64,000 nucleotides of DNA from Pseudomonadota bacterium (GTDB taxonomy: Bacteria; Pseudomonadota; Gammaproteobacteria; Burkholderiales; Burkholderiaceae_C), in contig JAEZWW010000037.1 of NCBI GenBank assembly GCA_023442945.1, positions 1 to 64,000 on the forward strand. The letters run 5' to 3'. Position 1 is the first letter of the stretch. The number at the start of each line of letters is the position of its first letter. Under the pieces are notes generated by a model that was not told the origin of the DNA, made no database searches, and was given only the letters and a program-made list of their open reading frames with translations. Made by a program: the position numbers and the translations under genes. This document shows positions 50,211 to 58,840 of this stretch, piece after piece.

Positions 50211-50948
50211 TCAGGCGCCTGTGAAGCGGGGGGCGCGTTTTTCGCGGAACGAGGCCACGCCTTCCTGGATGTCCGCGCTGTTGGCAATGCCATCAAGCAG
50301 GCGGCGCTGCGGGTAATAGCGCTCGGTGGGCGACTGGGGCAAGGTGTTGCGGGCGATCTGCTTCATGGCCTGTACGACCAAGGGCGCGTTGGCGGCGATC
50401 TTGTTGGCGATTTCCATGGCGGCGGTCAGTGCTTGCCCCTTGGGCACGACGCGGTTGATCAAGCCGATTTCGTAGGCGCGTTGGGCGCTCATCGGGTCGC
50501 CCGTCATCAACCATTCCAAGCCGGCCTTGTAGTGCATGCGGGGCGGAAAGCCCGCCATGACGCCGGCGAACGCACCGATCTTGGCTTCGGGGTAGATGAA
50601 CTGCACCTGCTCCTCGGCCACGGCCATGTCGGCCAGCATGACCATGGTGGAGGCCGCCCCAACGGCTACGCCATTGACAGCACAGATGATGGGCTTGTCG
50701 CAGGTGACGGACAGGTTGGGCATGGTCAGCCAGATGTCGCGCGGCATGTCCTTCAGGTCGGCACCGGCGCAGAAGGCCAGATCACCGGCTGCGGCCAGCA
50801 CGGCGACGCGGTCGTCCTCGCGCTCGAAGCGTTGCCAGGCCTGCTGCATGAGCTGCACCACCTCGTTGTTGACGGCGTTGCGGGCATCGGGCCGGTTCAG
50901 CGTGATGACGGCGACGCCGTTCTTGGATTCGTAAAGCACTGCGGGCAT
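50211..50948 (-). CDS. Enoyl-CoA hydratase/isomerase
   Basis: This 245-residue crotonase-family protein has the oxyanion-hole segments LAFCAGADLKDMPRD near 58-72 and CAVNGVAVGAASTMVMLADMAVA near 88-110. The Glu expected at the first catalytic position of true hydratases is not obvious in the IGAFAGVMAGFPPRM region. An isomerase, hydrolase or ring-acting role is therefore as likely as hydration. It sits between the acyl-CoA synthetase and a Bug gene, with gaps of about 30 bp, and is surely cotranscribed. Confidence 0.85.
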   Translation of the reverse strand: MPAVLYESKNGVAVITLNRPDARNAVNNEVVQLMQQAWQRFEREDDRVAVLAAAGDLAFCAGADLKDMPRDIWLTMPNLSVTCDKPIICAVNGVAVGAASTMVMLADMAVAEEQVQFIYPEAKIGAFAGVMAGFPPRMHYKAGLEWLMTGDPMSAQRAYEIGLINRVVPKGQALTAAMEIANKIAANAPLVVQAMKQIARNTLPQSPTERYYPQRRLLDGIANSADIQEGVASFREKRAPRFTGA

Positions 50949-50979
50949 GAAGAAGTCTCCGTAAAAGCGTGATGGCCTT

Positions 50980-53106
50980 TCAGGCCAGGGTGGCGCGGGC
51001 GTCGGCGGCGGCGATGCGCTTGCCGGCGACGAACAAGGGGTTGATGTCCAGCTCCTGCACGCGGCCGTCGGCGCTGACGGCCAGTTGGCCCAGGCGCACG
51101 ATGGCGTCAGCGATAACGTCAAGATCCGCCGGCTCACGGCCGCGGTAGCCGGTGAGCAGGGGCAGGCTGCGCAGGCGGCCAAGCATGGCGCGCGCCGTGG
51201 CGTGTGACACCGGGGCCGGGGCCAGTTGAACGTCTTTCATCAGTTCCACCAGCACGCCACCGGCGCCCACCATCACCAATGGGCCGAAATCAGGGTCGCG
51301 CTGGATGCCCAGGATCAGTTCGGTATCGGCTTTCCACATCGCCGTGACCAGGAAGCCGTCCAGTTGCGGTACACCCGCCTGGCGGGCAGCTTCTGCTATC
51401 GCTTCGCAAGCGGCGCGCACCGCGTCGTCGCCGACCAGGCCCAGCTTCACCGCGCCGATGTCGCTCTTGTGCACGATTTTTGCGCTGATCGGCTTGATCG
51501 CCACCGCGCCACCGATCTCGCGTGCGGCCTGCACGGCGGCTGTCGCGTCCTTGGCCTCCAGCCAACGGGTGCTTGGGATACCGGCAGCTTGCAGCAGGCG
51601 GCGGGCGGCGGGTTCGGTCTGAAAACCGGCTACGAGATTCGTCGGCAGATCCAGAGCTTGGGTGTCGGTCGCCCGTTCGGGGGTGCTGCGCTCGGCAAAT
51701 ACCTGGGCCACGGCCAGCGCGTCGTGCGTGCCGTCAAAGTAGCCGTGGCCGGCTTCGCGCAACATGCGCCGGGCGATCTCGCCATGGTTGCCGGCGCCTT
51801 GAACAAACAACAAGGGCTTGTCGCTGCGGTTGGCCGCGGCGATGGCGGCTTCCACCACGCGCTCTTGGCCTGGTTGCGTGGTCAGCAGCAGGATGCCGGC
51901 GCCAACGGCCGGGTCGTGCATGGCGCGGTCGAGCGCGATGCCGATCGACCCACCGGCGACCTCGGGGTCGGGCGCTGCGCTGTGGTCCAGCATGCCGAAG
52001 TCAAACGGCAATTGACGGTGCGTGGCAGGCAGGACGCTGGCGACGCCTGCCTCGGTCGCGGGGGAAAGGGTCGGTAGCGTCAAGCCGTGCGCTTCGAGCG
52101 CGTCCACCAACAGGGCCCCGCCACCGCCCGAGCCCGAGAACACCGCGACCTGGTTGGAATCGCTGCGTTTGCCGCGTTGCAGAAGCTGCGCGCCTTGCAG
52201 CAGGTCGTAGATGTTCTCGAACAGGTACACGCCCCAGCGGCGGCACACGGCTTCAAATGCGGGCCAGGCGCCTGCCAGGCTGGCGGTGTGCGACGCGGCC
52301 GCCTTGGCGCCGGCTTCGCTGCGTCCGGACTTGGCGATACAGACGGGTTTGCCGGCGGCCGCCGCGCGGGCCAGCAACGCAGTGAATCGGCCAGCGTCCT
52401 TGACGCCCTCCATGTAGAGGGTGATGACCTCGGTCATCGGGTCGTCGATCAGGTACTCGAAGAAGTCGTTGAGGTCGAGGTCAGCCTGGTTGCCGACCGA
52501 CACGGTCGACGAAAAGCCCGCCCCGACGTCAACGCCGCGGGAAATCATGGCGCCCATCAAGGCGCCGCTCTGGCTCGCCATGCCGATGCCGCCGCGCGGC
52601 AATTGCTCGACCGTACCCATGACTACACCGGTGGTCGCGCACAGGTTGTGGTGTGTGTTCATCAAGCCCATGCAATTGGGGCCGATAAGGCGCACGCCCC
52701 CGCTGCGCGCCAGCGCCACAAGGGCTTCTTCATCAGCGCGGCCTGAGGGCCCGGTTTCAGCGAAGCCGGCGGTGATGCACAGGGCGCAGCCCACTTTTTT
52801 GGCGATGCAGTCTTCGATGGCGGCGCGCACCTTGTCGCGCGGCACGAGCAGGATGGCCAGGTCAACCGGGCCTGGGCAGTCGCGCAGCGATGCGTAGGCG
52901 GGCAGGCCCATCAGCTCGGTGGCGCGCGCGTTGATCGGGTAGAGCGGCCCATCATGTCGGTGACGGAGCATGTAGCGCAGTAGGCGGCCGCCCCATTTTT
53001 CTTCGCTGTCGGATGCGCCGACGATGGCGACGCTTTTGGGGTGCAGGATCTGGCGCACGGTTTGGTTGGGCGCCACGCTGGCGGGAGTAGAAGAAGTAGC
53101 GGTCAC
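50980..53106 (-). CDS. ADP-forming acyl-CoA synthetase (acetate-CoA ligase family, fused alpha-beta)
   Basis: This 708-residue NDP-forming acyl-CoA synthetase begins with a CoA-binding Rossmann domain (LHPKSVAIVGASDSEEKWGG near 20-40). Succinyl-CoA-synthetase-like ligase domains follow with the phospho-His in ASHTASLAGAW near 270. A C-terminal ATP-grasp domain starts near 490 (LLQAAGIPSTRWLEAKDATA; GAVAIKPISAKIVHKSDIGAV). It would activate a carboxylate to its CoA thioester. In this operon it likely acts on the acid brought in by the Bug receptors, ahead of the crotonase enzyme. Confidence 0.88.
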   Translation of the reverse strand: MTATSSTPASVAPNQTVRQILHPKSVAIVGASDSEEKWGGRLLRYMLRHRHDGPLYPINARATELMGLPAYASLRDCPGPVDLAILLVPRDKVRAAIEDCIAKKVGCALCITAGFAETGPSGRADEEALVALARSGGVRLIGPNCMGLMNTHHNLCATTGVVMGTVEQLPRGGIGMASQSGALMGAMISRGVDVGAGFSSTVSVGNQADLDLNDFFEYLIDDPMTEVITLYMEGVKDAGRFTALLARAAAAGKPVCIAKSGRSEAGAKAAASHTASLAGAWPAFEAVCRRWGVYLFENIYDLLQGAQLLQRGKRSDSNQVAVFSGSGGGGALLVDALEAHGLTLPTLSPATEAGVASVLPATHRQLPFDFGMLDHSAAPDPEVAGGSIGIALDRAMHDPAVGAGILLLTTQPGQERVVEAAIAAANRSDKPLLFVQGAGNHGEIARRMLREAGHGYFDGTHDALAVAQVFAERSTPERATDTQALDLPTNLVAGFQTEPAARRLLQAAGIPSTRWLEAKDATAAVQAAREIGGAVAIKPISAKIVHKSDIGAVKLGLVGDDAVRAACEAIAEAARQAGVPQLDGFLVTAMWKADTELILGIQRDPDFGPLVMVGAGGVLVELMKDVQLAPAPVSHATARAMLGRLRSLPLLTGYRGREPADLDVIADAIVRLGQLAVSADGRVQELDINPLFVAGKRIAAADARATLA

Positions 53107-53135
53107 GGTATCGGTGGCTGGTGTTGCAAGGAGGA

Positions 53136-54116
53136 TCAGCTGCCGCGGATGCCGATGGAGGGCAGCAGTTCGGCGTTCATCTTGTAGTCGGCCGCGGTGG
53201 CCTGGCGGAACTGGTCTGGCGTCTGCCAGGACGCGATCGAGTTGGCACGGATCAGGGCGTCCTGTACCGGTTTTTGCTGCAGCACCTTCTCCAGGCCTTC
53301 TGTCAGCTTGGCCATGATCGAGGCGGGAGCGCCCTTGGGTGCCAAGAGGCCCCAGCCGGCGCCTTTCGACGTGGAAATGTCAAACCCGGCTTCATGCAAG
53401 GTCGGGACCTTGGGCAGATCGGGATGGCGCTTGCGGTACATCACCGCCAGGGGCTCCACACGATCGGCCTTGACCATCGGGGTGACGGCACCGTCGATGA
53501 TGAAGTCAATCTCACCCGCAACCAGCGCGTTGACCGCAGCCGCTGAGCCGCGGAAGGGGACGTGGAGGAATTTGGCGCCGGTGTCGCGAGCCAGCGTCAA
53601 GCCGTACACATGCCCCGCCGACGCTTCGCCAGCGGAGCCGAACGACAGCTTGCCCGGATTCTCCTTGGCGTAAGCGATGAATTCCTTGACGCTCTTGACC
53701 GGCAAGGTCTTGCGCACGGCCATGACGGCAATGTAGTCCGCGATGCCGCCGGCGCATTCGAAACTGTCAATGGAGTAGTGCAGCTTGCGCAAGTGCGGCA
53801 ACACCGTGAAGCTGGACGCCGCGCCGAGCAGCAGGGTTAAGCCATCCGGCGGCGCGGCCGCCACAAAATCGGTGCCGATCTGGGTCGTGCCTCCCGGCTT
53901 GTTGTCCACATAGAAGTTGGCGCCCAAGGTCTTTCCGAGGTGGTCAGCGATCAAGCGTCCAAGGATGTCGGACGAGCCGCCAGGAGGAAAGGGCACCACC
54001 AGGCGAATCGGTTGCGAGGGCCATGCCGCTTGCGCCCTGGCCTGTGGGGACAGCAGGAGCGTTGGGGCCAGCAGCGCCAGCGGAATCAGCAGGCGTTTTC
54101 GATCGGGTCGCGTCAT
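53136..54116 (-). CDS. Bug/TctC-family solute-binding protein in the molybdoenzyme operon
   Basis: This 326-residue periplasmic receptor has signal peptide MTRPDRKRLLIPLALLAPTLLL..ARAQ. The Bug fold motifs are LVVPFPPGGSSDILGRL, VDNKPGGTTQIGTDF and HVPFRGSAAAVNALV. The ATG at 54116 fits the signal peptide. It follows the molybdoenzyme gene by 61 bp and precedes the acyl-CoA synthetase by 29 bp. The ligand is presumably the operon's carboxylate substrate. Confidence 0.88.
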   Translation of the reverse strand: MTRPDRKRLLIPLALLAPTLLLSPQARAQAAWPSQPIRLVVPFPPGGSSDILGRLIADHLGKTLGANFYVDNKPGGTTQIGTDFVAAAPPDGLTLLLGAASSFTVLPHLRKLHYSIDSFECAGGIADYIAVMAVRKTLPVKSVKEFIAYAKENPGKLSFGSAGEASAGHVYGLTLARDTGAKFLHVPFRGSAAAVNALVAGEIDFIIDGAVTPMVKADRVEPLAVMYRKRHPDLPKVPTLHEAGFDISTSKGAGWGLLAPKGAPASIMAKLTEGLEKVLQQKPVQDALIRANSIASWQTPDQFRQATAADYKMNAELLPSIGIRGS

Positions 54117-54177
54117 CTTGGTTGTCTCCTGAACAGGAAGTGGATAAGTCGATCGGCGGGTCGGGCGTGCGCGCCTG

Positions 54178-56565
54178 TCATCGTGTTGCTGGAGCGTCGC
54201 CGACGATGCCGGGCAAGTCGTAAGGCGTGGGCGCCAGCGCGGGTCCGGTGTAGCGTTCGACCTCCACCATGCAGGTCTGCGCAATGCAGCCTTGCGACAA
54301 GCTGGATGCACCGATGTCGAGCGTGAGCACGTTGGGATTCCCGTGCTTGTCTGGCCCTGTGGCACTTCCTTGCCAAGAAGCGGGGTCGTACCAGGCACCA
54401 GTGGAGAGCCGCGCCACGCCGGGGCGCAACGCGTCAGAGACGCGCACCGCGGCCAGGCAGCTGCCCCGGTCATTGAAGATGCGCACCACGTCACCATCGG
54501 CCAAGCCGCGCGCTTGGGCATCTGCGGGCGCCAGCGTGACGGGCTCTCGCCCGGCGATCTTGTTGGCCTGGCTGTAAGCGGCGTGGTCCAGCTGGCTGTG
54601 CAGCTTGGTGTAGGGCTGGTCGCTCAGCAAATGCAGCGGGTGACGGGTCGTGGCTTTGCCGAGCCATTCGATCGGCTCAAGCCAGGTGGCTTGACCGGGG
54701 CAGTCCGCGTAGCCAAAGCCGGCGATGCGTTCGCTGAACAATTCCAGCTTGCCGCTTGGCGTGCTTAAGGGATGGGCCAGCGGGTCGGCGCGGAAATCGG
54801 CAAACATGACGACCTCGGCTTCCGGCTCTGCGAAGTCGATCGTGCCTTGGCGCCAGAACGTGTCGAAATCGGGCAGGTCCGGCCCGGCAGTCCGGCACTT
54901 GTCGCGCGATTCGGCGTACATCCAGCGCAGCCACGCGCGCGCATCACGCCCCTCGGTGAAAACGTCTTCGGCGCCCAGGCGCCGGGCAACATCGGCGAAG
55001 ATGCTGTAGTCGTCGCGCGCGCCGTCCACCGGCGCAATCAAGGGCTGCATCGCGATCATGAACCGTTCGCGCGAGGCGTAGCCGATGTCCTCGCGCTCCA
55101 ACGCGGTGGTGGCCGGCAGCACCATATCGGCCAGCTTGGCGGTGGGCGTCCAGTATTGCTCGTGCACCACGATGGTTTCGGGTTTGCTCTGCCAGGCGCG
55201 GTGCAGGCGGTTCAGATCCTGATGGTGGTGAAACGGGTTGCCGCCTGCCCAGTAGATCAGGCGGATGTCCGGGTAGTGATGCTCGGCGCCGTTGTACTGA
55301 AAGGGTTCGCCTGGGTGCTCCAGCATGTCGGCGATTCGCGCCACCGGGATGAAGGCAGTGACCGGGTTGCGCCCCTGCGGCAGCGTGGGGCCGGGGATGC
55401 GCGTGTTGTCGTTGCCGATGGTGTTTGTGGTGCCGTAGCCCACGCCAAAGCCGCCGCCGGGCAGTCCGACTTGCCCCAGCATGGCGGCCAGCGTGATGAG
55501 GGCCCAGAACGGTTGTTCACCGTGGTGGGATCGCTGCAAGGACCACGAGATGTTCAGCATCGTGCGGGCGTTCGCCATTTCGTGTGCGAGCGAGGCGATG
55601 CGGCTGGCGGGCACCTCGGTCAGTGCCGCCGCCCAGGCGGCGTCCTTCGCCTGTCCGTCGGTATGGCCAAGCAGGTAGGCTTCGACGCGATCAAAGCCGA
55701 CGCAGTGGCTGCGCAGGAAGGCTTGGTCGTGCCAACCATGGACGAGCAGCGTGTGGCACAGCGCGAGGATCAGCGCCGTGTCCGCGTGCGGACGGATCGG
55801 CACCCATTCGACCGGGCCTCCAGTATCCAGATTGTCGGAAACCGGGCTCACGTTGATGAAGCGCACACCGGCCGCCGCCATGGCGCGCAGGCCCTTGTCC
55901 ACCACGTGGGCGGTGGCCCCACCCGAGCTGACCTGCGCGTTCTTGGTTGGCACGCCGCCAAAGGTGACAAACAATTGGGTGTGCTCAGCCATGACGCGCC
56001 AGCTGGTGTGCTTGACGAAGAGCTCGTCGATCGGTGCGACGATGTGCGGCATGAGCACGCGGGCAGCGCCCAGGCTGTACGAATCGGTGTGGCGCACATA
56101 GCCGCCCACGCTGTTCAGGAAGCGGTGGACCTGGCTTTGGGCGTGGTGAAAGCGCCCCGCGCTCGACCAGCCATACGACCCCCCAAAGATCGCTTCGTTG
56201 CCGTGCGTCTGACGCACCTCGCGGATGGCGCTGGCCACCAGGTCCAGGGCTTCGTCCCACGGGACCTCCACAAAGGGCTCGCAGCCGCGCTTGTCTCGAT
56301 GAATGTCCTCAGACCCCGCACGCCGGGCTTCGAGCCAGCTCTTGCGCACGACCGGGTGGCGTACACGGACTGGCCCGCGCGCCGCATCCAGCATGGACAG
56401 GCCAATGGGAGAAGGCGAAGGATCGCCTGCGAACGGCTGCAGGCGCAGCTGGTCGCCTTCGCCGACGGCCTCGTAAACGCCCCAGTGGGCGGCGGTCAGT
56501 CGAGGGGAAGCGGAGGGGAGGGGCATGCTAGCGGCCCCTGACCGTGAAGGCGTTGTCGTGGTCAT
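54178..56565 (-). CDS. Single-subunit molybdopterin oxidoreductase (BisC/TorZ/DMSO-reductase type)
   Basis: This 795-residue molybdenum enzyme of the DMSO reductase family lacks an N-terminal [4Fe-4S] Cys motif. This fits the BisC/TorA/DorA branch, whose metal is held by a Ser; the SYGWSSAGRFHHAQSQVHRF segment near 130-150 is that loop. Cofactor-binding stretches include YWAGGNPFHHHQDLNRLHRA and LPATTALEREDIGYASRERF. The C-terminal domain has LLSDQPYTKLHSQLDHAAYS. No twin-Arg signal is visible, so it should be cytoplasmic, like biotin sulfoxide reductase. First gene of the operon. Joined to a CoA ligase and crotonase it may act on an S- or N-oxide acid, or hydroxylate a substrate. Confidence 0.85.
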   Translation of the reverse strand: MTTTTPSRSGAASMPLPSASPRLTAAHWGVYEAVGEGDQLRLQPFAGDPSPSPIGLSMLDAARGPVRVRHPVVRKSWLEARRAGSEDIHRDKRGCEPFVEVPWDEALDLVASAIREVRQTHGNEAIFGGSYGWSSAGRFHHAQSQVHRFLNSVGGYVRHTDSYSLGAARVLMPHIVAPIDELFVKHTSWRVMAEHTQLFVTFGGVPTKNAQVSSGGATAHVVDKGLRAMAAAGVRFINVSPVSDNLDTGGPVEWVPIRPHADTALILALCHTLLVHGWHDQAFLRSHCVGFDRVEAYLLGHTDGQAKDAAWAAALTEVPASRIASLAHEMANARTMLNISWSLQRSHHGEQPFWALITLAAMLGQVGLPGGGFGVGYGTTNTIGNDNTRIPGPTLPQGRNPVTAFIPVARIADMLEHPGEPFQYNGAEHHYPDIRLIYWAGGNPFHHHQDLNRLHRAWQSKPETIVVHEQYWTPTAKLADMVLPATTALEREDIGYASRERFMIAMQPLIAPVDGARDDYSIFADVARRLGAEDVFTEGRDARAWLRWMYAESRDKCRTAGPDLPDFDTFWRQGTIDFAEPEAEVVMFADFRADPLAHPLSTPSGKLELFSERIAGFGYADCPGQATWLEPIEWLGKATTRHPLHLLSDQPYTKLHSQLDHAAYSQANKIAGREPVTLAPADAQARGLADGDVVRIFNDRGSCLAAVRVSDALRPGVARLSTGAWYDPASWQGSATGPDKHGNPNVLTLDIGASSLSQGCIAQTCMVEVERYTGPALAPTPYDLPGIVGDAPATR

Positions 56566-57012
56566 AGGCGGAAGAAGCGTTCAGGGGCCCCCGGCCGCGC
56601 ATACTGCGCAAGCAAGAAAAAGGCTGTACCGTTGCAAGAAGGGGCTGACGGTAGCTACAGGCATCCAAGTCGCTGGGGCGACGGGCAACCATGGCGGGCG
56701 GCTCAGACATGGTTACATGCTAGATCGTTCCTTATTTGGAATCGATATTTCTATATATCAGAAATGGTGTGTGTCTCGCCCTAGAGGGAGAGTGCTTATG
56801 GTGTCGCTCCAGTCAAGGGTTTTCCCGATGCGAACGGCCAGCGCGCTGACGGGGCACGCGAGGGGGCATCCCGAGCGAACGCGAAGGCATCGCCTCAGAC
56901 ATTGCGCTTGAAGATGCGTCGGCTTCCCAACGTCCGAGATGCGGTTTTTTAGCGCCGCGAATCGGCGTCGCTTATCGCGCGGGTTGAACCGTCTTGACTG
57001 ACAGACCGGCTT
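56566..57012. other. Intergenic region upstream of the molybdoenzyme operon
   Basis: This 447-bp gap lies between the divergent-side operon start and the 3' end of nth. It holds an AT-rich promoter-like patch at 56710-56775 and a T-run near 56945. No gene, repeat copy or RNA was recognised. Confidence 0.5.
56748..56764. promoter_or_regulatory. Palindrome in the molybdoenzyme operon promoter region
   Basis: TTTCTATATATCAGAAA is palindromic except at two central-flank positions. Just left of it ATCGTTCC and GGAATCGAT (56724-56745) form another imperfect inverted repeat. They lie about 180 bp upstream of the operon start and may be regulator sites. Confidence 0.4.
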
Positions 57013-57648
57013 TCAGGCCTGCTCCTTCGGCTCGAAATCGCAGCAACTCGCCACCGCGCACTCCCAGCACCGCGGCCGGCGCGCCTGGCAGATGTAGCGC
57101 CCGTGCAGGATCAGCCAGTGGTGCGCGTGCGGCAGGTAGCGCTCGGGCACGCGTTCCAGCAACTTCAGCTCGACCGCCAGCGGCGTCTTGCCAGGCGCCA
57201 AACCTGTGCGGTTGCTGACGCGGAAAATGTGCGTGTCGACGGCCATGGTCGGCTCGCCGTACGCCACGTTCAGCACCACATTGGCGGTCTTGCGGCCGAC
57301 GCCGGGCAATGCCTCCAGTTCGGCGCGCGTGCCGGGCACTTCACCACCATGGCGTTCGATCAGGATGCGGCAGGTTTCCAGCAAATGTTTGGCCTTGCTG
57401 CGGTACAGGCCGATGGTCTTGATGTAGCTCTCCAGCCCCGCTGGCCCCAGCGCCAGGATCTGGGCCGGCGTGTTGGCCACCGGAAACAGTTGGCGTGTGG
57501 CCTTGTTCACCCCCACGTCCGTAGCCTGGGCCGACAGCAGCACCGCGGTCAGAAGCTCGAACACGCTGGTGTATTCCAACTCGCTGGCCGGGATGGGGTT
57601 GGCGGCTTGCAGCGTGGCGAAGAAGCGGTCGATCTGGGCGGGTGTCAT
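57013..57648 (-). CDS. nth: Endonuclease III
   Basis: This 211-residue base-excision repair glycosylase/AP lyase acts on oxidised pyrimidines. The helix-hairpin-helix with catalytic Lys is LPGVGRKTANVVLN near 112-125, the catalytic Asp is in VDTHIFRVSNR near 136, and the [4Fe-4S] ligands are C-x6-C-x2-C-x5-C (CQARRPRCWECAVASCC) at the end. ATG 57648 (MTPAQIDRFF) fits the family; about 33 codons upstream are open but unlikely. It starts 43 bp after the Bug gene stop on the same strand. Confidence 0.95.
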   Translation of the reverse strand: MTPAQIDRFFATLQAANPIPASELEYTSVFELLTAVLLSAQATDVGVNKATRQLFPVANTPAQILALGPAGLESYIKTIGLYRSKAKHLLETCRILIERHGGEVPGTRAELEALPGVGRKTANVVLNVAYGEPTMAVDTHIFRVSNRTGLAPGKTPLAVELKLLERVPERYLPHAHHWLILHGRYICQARRPRCWECAVASCCDFEPKEQA

Positions 57649-57691
57649 CGGGATGTTCGTGAGCGGAAGAGAAGCACAGCGGCGGGTGGCG

Positions 57692-58681
57692 TCAATCCAG
57701 ACGCGCGCCGCTGTGTTTGACGGCCTGCGCCCATTTCTGGGTTTCACGGGCTTCGAAAGCGCTCAACTGCGCGCTGTCCATGAAGTGGGGCGACGCACCC
57801 TGCGCGGCAAAGCGTTGCGCCACGTCCGGCGAGGCCAGTACGTGTTCGGTCGCCTTCTGCAGGGCGAACATGGTCGTGGGTGACATCTTCGGCGGGCCGT
57901 AGAGAGCGACCCAACCCGTGATGTCAAAGCCCTTCAGGCCGACGCCAGCGCCGGCCTCGCTCAGCGTCGGTACGTCGGGCACGGCCGACAGACGGGCGGG
58001 GCCGGCAATGCCCAGCGCCTTCAGCTTGCCAGCGCGAATGTGGGCACCGCTGGAGGCGACCGAATCGAACATCAGCGGCACCTGCCCGCCCAGCACGTCG
58101 TTCAGCGCTGGAGCCGAGCCCCGGTAGGGGATATGGACCAGGTGCGTGTCCGTGCGCGCCTTCAGCAACTCCATCCCCAGGTGGTTGGTCACACCGTTCC
58201 CGCCACTGGCGTAGCTAAGCTTGCCCGGGTGCTGGCGCGCGTAGGCGACCAGCTCTGCCACGTTGCAAAAAGGCGCCGACGGGTGGGCCACCAGCACGAT
58301 GCCGACGCTGGCCACGTGCGCGATGGGCGTGAAGTCGCTGGGTTGGTAGGGCGGCTTGGCGTAGAGCAGCGGGGCGATCACCTGCGTGCTGGTCGACCCC
58401 ATCAGCAGCGTGTTGCCATCGGGCGCCATCTGGCGAAACTGCTGGCTGGCCAGCACGCCACCGGCACCGGGTTTGTTTTCGACGATGCTGGGCTGACCCA
58501 ACTCGGGCGCCAGGCCTTGGGCCAGTGCGCGCGCAAACACGTCGGTGCCCCCGCCGGCAGGAAAGCCGACGAGGATGCGCGTCATGCGACTGGCCTGGGC
58601 CCAACCCTCCGGCCCAAGCGCCAGGCCGGCGCTTGCCAACGCACAAGTGCTGGCTCGTTGCAAAAGCTGTCGGCGGTGCAT
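57692..58681 (-). CDS. Bug/TctC-family solute-binding protein upstream of nth
   Basis: This 329-residue periplasmic receptor starts MHRRQLLQRASTCALASAG, a twin-Arg-like or Sec signal. The Bug landmarks are ILVGFPAGGGTDVFARA, IVENKPGAGGVLASQQF and LVHIPYRGSAPALNDVL. It is the sixth Bug protein in the window. It stands apart from any catabolic cluster and only precedes nth, so no ligand can be suggested. Confidence 0.88.
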   Translation of the reverse strand: MHRRQLLQRASTCALASAGLALGPEGWAQASRMTRILVGFPAGGGTDVFARALAQGLAPELGQPSIVENKPGAGGVLASQQFRQMAPDGNTLLMGSTSTQVIAPLLYAKPPYQPSDFTPIAHVASVGIVLVAHPSAPFCNVAELVAYARQHPGKLSYASGGNGVTNHLGMELLKARTDTHLVHIPYRGSAPALNDVLGGQVPLMFDSVASSGAHIRAGKLKALGIAGPARLSAVPDVPTLSEAGAGVGLKGFDITGWVALYGPPKMSPTTMFALQKATEHVLASPDVAQRFAAQGASPHFMDSAQLSAFEARETQKWAQAVKHSGARLD

Positions 58682-58840
58682 GGTGGGTGATGAACAGGTG
58701 GGTGGATCGCGCCATCTTGCCACGCACGTCCAAGCCTGTGGTCAAAGGCGTGGGCCTGACCCCGGTGCGCTCGAACGGACGTGCCTGATGCGACAAGGGT
58801 GCAGAATGCAGTGGTCAACAGTGCGTCGAAGGGAGAGAGG

